Shown: in pieces, positions 36,081 through 40,930 of the stretch
Layout: every line of letters begins with the position of its first letter
Numbering within the stretch: position 1 is the first letter of the stretch
NCBI GenBank assembly: GCA_050288705.1
Contig: JBNKEI010000131.1
Coordinates: 1 to 40,930 of the forward strand
DNA: 40,930 nucleotides
Source: JBNKEI01 sp050288705
Lineage (GTDB): Bacteria > Myxococcota > Myxococcia > Myxococcales > UBA5297
Direction of reading: 5' to 3'
The notes under the pieces: model-generated
Told to the model about the DNA's origin: nothing
Database searches by the model: none
The model's input: the letters and a program-made list of their open reading frames with translations, nothing else
Translations under genes and position numbers: made by a program

Positions 36081-36767
36081 CTACTTTTCTTCTAAAGTAA
36101 TCGGACCAACTTCAATCCACTCCCGCTTAAATCTGTAACGGGCTGGGTCGACAGGGCGATTTAAGTTGCGATCGTAAATATATGATTTTCCGTTTTCTAA
36201 TCTTCTAAAAACGACAGCATGATAGTAACCCTCGACGCAAACGGTAAGGATCGACCTGTCAGGAATTTTAGATAAATCAGGAATTCCAGAATGGAGTCGG
36301 TTCGGTATACCCAGAAAACTTAACGTCCTGGAGGTATTAAAAAACGACATCCCTTTACCAGCAAATCCTCCGTAGCGAATTGCTGCCTCTTTTACTTTTT
36401 CATAAGGAATTTTAGTTACCATGGCAATACAACAAACACAGCAAGCCCCGTCTAGCAATTGGCCGTGGACAATTTGCATAGAATGGTGTGTGCCATTTCT
36501 TGAGCGTAGCGAATGTTGGGAATAGGGCGTTTCGTAGATTGTATGAGGTGGACCATAATGCCGTTCCACAACACTAGCAGATGGCTTTTCGAATGCGCGA
36601 ATTTGCTCGAAGTTTTCATTTTTGTTAGTTGCCAATACGCCATTGCCAATTGGACCTGTCCGTTTTTCTTGTTGGGTATTGGGATTCGCCCTGCTCGAAT
36701 AATTAGAGAATTTTTTTTGACTAGGTGGGTTGTCGATTTTTAACCCGGCCCGTCGTTGGACCTCCAT
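36081..36767 (-). CDS. Papain-like (C39-type) cysteine protease candidate
   Basis: A 228-residue protein. The start is ATG 36767, chosen because AAGGAG lies six bases upstream; the frame is open to 36857. The first 100 residues are Asn/Ser/Pro/Gln-rich and look disordered. A catalytic-type layout follows: Cys within QLLDGACCVCCIAMVTK, His in YYHAVVFRR and Asp in YIYDRNLNRP, as in C39-like peptidases. Which Cys of the group is catalytic is not certain. There is no signal peptide. The disordered start and lone protease domain could suit an exported toxin or effector; that is inference. It is convergent with the kinase. Confidence 0.65.
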   Translation of the reverse strand: MEVQRRAGLKIDNPPSQKKFSNYSSRANPNTQQEKRTGPIGNGVLATNKNENFEQIRAFEKPSASVVERHYGPPHTIYETPYSQHSLRSRNGTHHSMQIVHGQLLDGACCVCCIAMVTKIPYEKVKEAAIRYGGFAGKGMSFFNTSRTLSFLGIPNRLHSGIPDLSKIPDRSILTVCVEGYYHAVVFRRLENGKSYIYDRNLNRPVDPARYRFKREWIEVGPITLEEK

Positions 36768-37158
36768 AACACTCTCCTTCTTGAATTGATTCGAGCCTTG
36801 TGGTAGGCGCCTATCGCAAAAACTGGCCAAAGTGTCAAATAACTTTCTGTCGATCAAGTGATGTGTGACAGAGGCGCTCAGGCGAGCTAAACTTTATCTG
36901 CTTTCCGAGCAAGCTCGATTTTCCTGGATGGAAGCGAGCCTTTGCTAATCGCGATAGAGCAAGGCAATAGATTTATCGTACAACCTTAAAGGACGCAAGC
37001 AAGTGATTGTCGCGACGGGCGAGGAATTCCAAGCTTTCCTTCTCAGCTTGGTTGCTGTAAAGAAGTTTTATAATCCATCAAACATTTGATCGCGAGCGCG
37101 TCCGAGAATGTTTGAATAGCGATGTTTACTTGAACAGGACCCCAGCGGAGAAAGCCAA
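36768..37158. other. Intergenic stretch of about 390 bp
   Basis: No gene seen. A 7-bp stem hairpin (CCAAGCT at 37029-37035 with AGCTTGG at 37045-37051) and a GGAATTCC palindrome (37023-37030) lie in it. The divergent promoters of the flanking genes are expected here. Confidence 0.4.
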
Positions 37159-38277
37159 ATGATTCACAAAATCATGCACGGTGTACGAGAAGTTGTAGAC
37201 ATGGCGGCCACCGAAGTAAGACTACAAGGCAAGCGACGTCTCGCAAGATTGACTAGCACTGGCGACTATCGACGACCTTTGCAGCTAGATCGTGACCGGG
37301 TGGTCTTGTTGTTTTTTGAAGACGTTGAACGCGACACTCTAGTTCGTCACGATAGATATTTGCGCCGAGCCCTTCGCCGTGGTTATCACGCATTTAGCAG
37401 CGGGCAAAAGGTTAGTGGTTTCGGAGTATGGTTCAGCTTGCTGGTCAAGGCGCTTTCTAATGCTGGTTATCGAGTTGTGGTAAATGACTATGAATTGGCG
37501 CGCCGAAATCCTAGGTACCCAGTAGGAATTTTGGGGTATTCTCACATTCTGCATGATTGGCCTCTGTGCAATCCGGCCATTCTTGGTCCAGGTTTGCTTG
37601 ATCATCCACTTATTCGGCCTGATTTAATGAAAGATCCTCGTTTCAAGTTTTACATTGTTTCGTGCTCGTGGATGAAAGATATATTCGAACGAGTTTACGG
37701 GCCGTGTTGCGTGCCTTGGTTCGCGGGCATAGATATTAACGACTGGCCAGATTGTAGTAATCACCCTAAAGATATCGATGTATTGATTTACGATAAGATC
37801 CGTTGGAACTATTCATTGGTCAAGCAGCAAGTGCTTGATCCCTTGGTTCTCGAAATAGAAAAAAGGGGGCTGACTTATCAAATATTGCGCTATGGTCGCT
37901 ACGAACACCGACAGTATCATTCACTACTGTCGCGTTCGCGCTCAATGGCATTTATTTGCGAGCATGAGGCCCAAGGTATGGCCTATCAAGAAGCTATGGC
38001 CTGCAACGTGCCTATCTTGGCGTGGGATAGCGGTATTTGGCATGACCCGCAACGAGCAAAATACGAAACAGCAGTGGTGGCAGCTACCTCGGTTCCTTAC
38101 TTTTCCAGTGAATGCGGCGAGCGGTTCGCAGACGGCGCGGCCATTCCTGACGCCTTTGCTAAATTTTGGAGCGGATTAAAAAATTATGCACCACGAACAT
38201 ATGTACAACAACAACTTTCATTTTCCCAGTCGGCTGACATGTATTTGAAGCATTATCGGCATTTGTTTGCTGATTAG
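37159..38277 (+). CDS. GT-B-type glycosyltransferase
   Basis: A 372-residue cytoplasmic glycosyltransferase-like protein. The C-terminal block FICEHEAQGMAYQEAMACN, followed by VPILAWDSG, holds the E-x7-E type motif that binds the nucleotide sugar in GT4-like enzymes. The N-terminal half has the second domain with FEDVERDTL. The start is ATG 37159 with GGAGAAAG seven bases upstream. It is followed by an SGNH hydrolase gene 55 bp away, so they may act on the same surface glycan. The donor is unknown. Confidence 0.75.
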   Translation: MIHKIMHGVREVVDMAATEVRLQGKRRLARLTSTGDYRRPLQLDRDRVVLLFFEDVERDTLVRHDRYLRRALRRGYHAFSSGQKVSGFGVWFSLLVKALSNAGYRVVVNDYELARRNPRYPVGILGYSHILHDWPLCNPAILGPGLLDHPLIRPDLMKDPRFKFYIVSCSWMKDIFERVYGPCCVPWFAGIDINDWPDCSNHPKDIDVLIYDKIRWNYSLVKQQVLDPLVLEIEKRGLTYQILRYGRYEHRQYHSLLSRSRSMAFICEHEAQGMAYQEAMACNVPILAWDSGIWHDPQRAKYETAVVAATSVPYFSSECGERFADGAAIPDAFAKFWSGLKNYAPRTYVQQQLSFSQSADMYLKHYRHLFAD

Positions 38278-38332
38278 TCATTTAAATATCTTGCAAGCAG
38301 CAAAAATAAATACGCTGCAATAGGAGAAACTA

Positions 38333-39001
38333 ATGCTTGATTTCCCTAAGCATTTTACTGCCCGTATTAGAAAATTTGAGAAAGAATGCGCTGGGTTCGC
38401 GCAAAATAATATTCGCACGAACGATATTGTTTTCTTAGGCGACTCCTTAATAGAAGGACTTAAATGCAAATCGAACTGGATAAACCGAGGGATTTGTTCC
38501 GACCATCTTCGGTACCCTGATTACAACGTCTTCCAAAGACTTGAAAGTAATCGGTTGCACCCAGATCCGTCAGCGATTGTCACTTTAATAGGAATTAATG
38601 ATCTTTGCGATGAACCAAATGCCGTTGAAGTTCATCTTAATTCGTATCGGTTTCTCCTTAATAATTTAAAGGAGCTTTATCCGAAGGCAAGGCTGGTAGT
38701 TACTAGTTTATTGCCCGTATGCAAGCCGGATCTCAACACTCAAATAAAAGAATTCAACAAAGGTTTGGCCATGATTGCAGAATCCAGAAACGCGGTGTAT
38801 CTGGATTTGCATCGGCATCTTTATGATTTCAAAACCCAAAAACCTAAACACTATTTCTTTAAAAACGATGGAGTGCATTTAAACCTTATTGGATACATGG
38901 CAATGTCTGCGTTTTTTGGAAAAAACTTCGAGCGGTTGAGCATAAGCAATTATTGTCGGCATTTTGATGAGCATCGCAAGGTTACTAGCTGCGAAACTTA
39001 A
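38333..39001 (+). CDS. SGNH/GDSL-family hydrolase
   Basis: A 222-residue hydrolase. Block I is VFLGDSLIEG, with the nucleophile Ser at residue 38. Block III is LIGIND. Block V, DGVHLN, holds the catalytic Asp and His. No signal peptide is seen, so it should be cytoplasmic. Members remove acetyl or acyl groups from sugars or lipids. The start has TAGGAGAAACTA before the ATG. It may be in an operon with the glycosyltransferase and could act on its product. Confidence 0.88.
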   Translation: MLDFPKHFTARIRKFEKECAGFAQNNIRTNDIVFLGDSLIEGLKCKSNWINRGICSDHLRYPDYNVFQRLESNRLHPDPSAIVTLIGINDLCDEPNAVEVHLNSYRFLLNNLKELYPKARLVVTSLLPVCKPDLNTQIKEFNKGLAMIAESRNAVYLDLHRHLYDFKTQKPKHYFFKNDGVHLNLIGYMAMSAFFGKNFERLSISNYCRHFDEHRKVTSCET

Positions 39002-39177
39002 GAGGAGTATCGAGAATCCGGGCTAAATTTCGTCATTCACCTGAGCGGGAAAAAGACGGCGCACGGTGGTATGTCGATGTCGCAATTGTCTCGATAGAAG
39101 CGCGCTTGCGCGAGGCAACAAGGCACAGACTCAAATCGCCCGGCAGTTTCAAATAATTGCCTGACTCCTAAAAATAA

Positions 39178-39648
39178 CCTAGCAACGCCTTTGTTCGCTG
39201 GGACGCGGCCCAGCAGCGATATTGCGGTGGGATGGTTACCAGTTCGGGAATGTCAGCGGTATTATTGGTTACGCAATTATTGTCTCCGAATGATTTGTTA
39301 ATCGCTCCGCACGATTGTTACGGGGGTACGTACCGATTATTCGAATCGCTAGCCAAAAAGGGCGCGTTTCAGCTAAGTTTTATTGATGTAAGCAATTCTG
39401 ATGCATTGAACAACGCGCTTGAACGTAAGCCTAAAATCGTTTGGATAGAAACACCAAGTAATCCTTTGTTGCGTATTGTCGATATAAAACAAATTGCATT
39501 AAAAGGGCATGCTTCCCAAACCTTGGTGGTTGTTGATAATACATTTATGTCCCCGGTGCTTCAGCGACCAATTATGTTAGGAGCTGATATTGTAATTCAT
39601 TCCACTACCAAATATATAAATGGGCATAGCGATGGAGACTGCGCTTGA
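39178..39648 (+). pseudogene. Truncated Cys/Met-metabolism PLP enzyme (cystathionine gamma-synthase-like)
   Basis: A middle fragment of a cystathionine gamma-synthase/lyase family enzyme, about 138 residues from ATG 39232 (about 390 in the full family). Upstream in the same frame, PSNAFVRWDAAQQRYCGG is a degraded form of the NPTR...LE block after a stop at 39175. Clear motifs are TSSGMSAVLL, HDCYGGTYRLFE, WIETPSNPLLRIVDI, VVDNTFMSPVLQ and STTKYINGHSD with the PLP Lys. It then ends abruptly (GDCA). The missing C-terminal 200 residues mean it is almost surely inactive. Confidence 0.85.
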
Positions 39649-39798
39649 TTTCGTGGCTTAAAGTACCAGTAATAGCGTATTCGAGAAATGATTGAGTTAC
39701 CTCTTAGGCATTCGGAGATTTCTGTGCGGTTAGGCATAGTGCTGGCGTCACCATTGCGCACCAGCGTACAATGCCTTCAAGCAAGTTGATTGTCTGTA

Positions 39799-40143
39799 TT
39801 AGAACGTGCTGCCGTTATAGCCCCAATTAGTGCGTTCCACGTTCGAAAAATTGAGGTAAATACGTGCCGGATCGATAGAGAGATGCTCGGACAACAACTT
39901 ACATACGCCGGAAGAGATAGCGCGATTGGTTTCCGGTTGTAGACCTCCAATGCTGCGCACATCACAAAACGCGGCATCCTCGTCAGTACCGGACATGCAC
40001 ATGACTGCCTGAGAAAGCGCCACCATCACATATTGTTCGGGCTTGTGCAGAGTTTCAGTCAATAGAGCGGAGAGCTTTTGGCACAATTGGTTGGCGCTGG
40101 TTTGATTGATTGCTCGTGATACCTTGATATCTATCGATGGCAT
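39799..40143 (-). CDS. MIF-family tautomerase
   Basis: A 114-residue protein of the macrophage migration inhibitory factor/phenylpyruvate tautomerase family. Met is followed by Pro2, which becomes the N-terminal catalytic base. The C-terminus NWGYNGSTF is close to the family signature. Mid motifs fit too (ERTNWGY, LSIDPARIYLNF). Bacterial members may have metabolic or host-facing roles; function is not known here. Start ATG 40143 has AAAGGAG eight bases upstream. It stands among decayed genes but is itself intact. Confidence 0.9.
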   Translation of the reverse strand: MPSIDIKVSRAINQTSANQLCQKLSALLTETLHKPEQYVMVALSQAVMCMSGTDEDAAFCDVRSIGGLQPETNRAISSGVCKLLSEHLSIDPARIYLNFSNVERTNWGYNGSTF

Positions 40144-40266
40144 TGATTCGTTCTCCTTTGGGTAGCAGTGACTACATTGGAATCGTCGACCACATCAGGC
40201 GGCGGCTATTCGCATTCTTAGTCGAGAATGAGCCTTCGGTATCATGCATCAGCTTTTCCATAGATT

Positions 40267-40812
40267 CTACGTTTCTTCTTTGTGAGCCTCTTTAGCGTCT
40301 TCGATCTGCTCGATATCGATAGGTCGAGATCGGTCTCTGCCCCGTTTATCTCTAAAGCATGCCTGATACGCGAGAGCATTGATCAGCCACGGTTGGCCGA
40401 GACAAAGCTTCCAGGCAGTCTCGATAGCCCCAGGTGTGAAGATTTGTCCAGTTGCAACGGTGTGTTGACCAAGCAGATTTTCGACTTGGGCTCGGTCGAA
40501 ATCGCCCAAGCGGAGCGATTCTGACTTGATATTGAACGCCGAGCCGCCAGTAATGACGCTTTTCTCTGTAGAGGAATAGAGCCGATAATCCCGCACCTTG
40601 CTTGCTTGCTGTTTGATTGGCAATACGAATAAAAAGTCGATGCTGAACAGCTTGTCATGCACGCATAGCCGAGTAATCACGCTTGTTTTACAGCATACCA
40701 ATCGCTTGCAATCGAGGTACCGATCATAGCAATTGGATGAGGAATGATTGGGATGGTTGCTTGACAAACCCTGAGTGCATGGACGATATCTCTTGCCGAA
40801 CCACATGTCCAT
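40267..40812 (-). pseudogene. C-terminal remnant of an AAA-like ATPase
   Basis: Only the C-terminal part is recognisable: VRDYRLYSS, SAFNIKSESLRLGDF, LLGQHTVATGQIF, LGQPWLINALAYQACF and IEQIEDAKEAHKE. These match the AAA-like domain proteins common in cyanobacteria, Myxococcota and others (usually near VRDYR, SPFNIK, QHTxETGQ, GQPWLVNALA). The P-loop and Walker B regions are missing or out of frame, and the end is cut by a frameshift after AKEAHKE. The first 70 residues of the open frame look non-native. It is probably dead. Confidence 0.65.
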
Positions 40813-40930
40813 GCGAGTGAAGAAGAATTGGGTGACGAAAAGTCAAAAAGCATTACTGCTCTAGAAGGCAAGCAGGAAGAAGACCACGGTTCTGCTCAGC
40901 TCGGTTCGATAGTTGGCGTTAATTTAAGGC

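Noticed and set aside
1..40930. tRNA, rRNA or riboswitch genes
   Set aside because: No T-loop with paired acceptor arms and no rRNA blocks were found by eye; a tRNAscan/Infernal run would settle this.

Overview
This window looks like chromosome from an uncultured Myxococcota- or Deltaproteobacteria-like organism of moderate GC. The suggestion rests on gene style: a Ser/Thr kinase with the GGMAEVF loop and a C-terminal PEGA-like domain, an FHA-sigma54 activator, a von Willebrand A lipoprotein, a Cys-rich SUMF1 lipoprotein, and a TIGR02710-like CARF protein. No rRNA or tRNA gene was seen, so the placement is an inference.

Region 1 (1-7331) is a type III-A-like CRISPR-Cas locus, all on the minus strand. 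It has two leader-array-gene modules. Module 2 is leader (7136-7331), array (6752-7135), then cas10, csm2, csm3, csm4 and a CARF-HEPN ribonuclease. Module 1 is leader (1035-1230), a short array (855-1034), then a reverse transcriptase that runs off the left edge and carries a frameshift at an A8 run. The leaders are about 90% identical over 196 bp. The effector set is reduced: Cas10 keeps its GGDD cyclase site but has no HD nuclease domain, and csm5, cas6, cas1 and cas2 are not in view. The likely output is cyclic oligoadenylate signalling to the CARF-HEPN protein.

Region 2 (7332-10925) is a patchy accessory stretch: a helix-turn-helix protein with its own terminator, about 0.9 kb without a clear gene, a SUMF1-domain lipoprotein and a broken IS4-like transposase.

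Region 3 (10790-20175) is a glycan-synthesis operon on the minus strand: FAD oxidoreductase, two GT2 glycosyltransferases, an SDR, a sugar isomerase-like TIM barrel, and a 1070-residue membrane protein. It is bracketed by two inverted, diverged copies of a 135-bp element.

Region 4 (20392-38999) is mostly ordinary chromosome: a methyltransferase, pdxA-nfnA-nfnB, a VWA lipoprotein divergent from an FHA-sigma54 activator, a coiled-coil protein, a monooxygenase/Fe-alcohol dehydrogenase pair, a 7TM-HD phosphodiesterase with cutA, a zinc-ribbon protein, a Ser/Thr kinase, a papain-like Cys protease candidate, a glycosyltransferase and an SGNH hydrolase.

Region 5 (39000-40930) looks decayed: a truncated Cys/Met-metabolism PLP enzyme, an intact MIF-family tautomerase and a remnant of an AAA-like ATPase.
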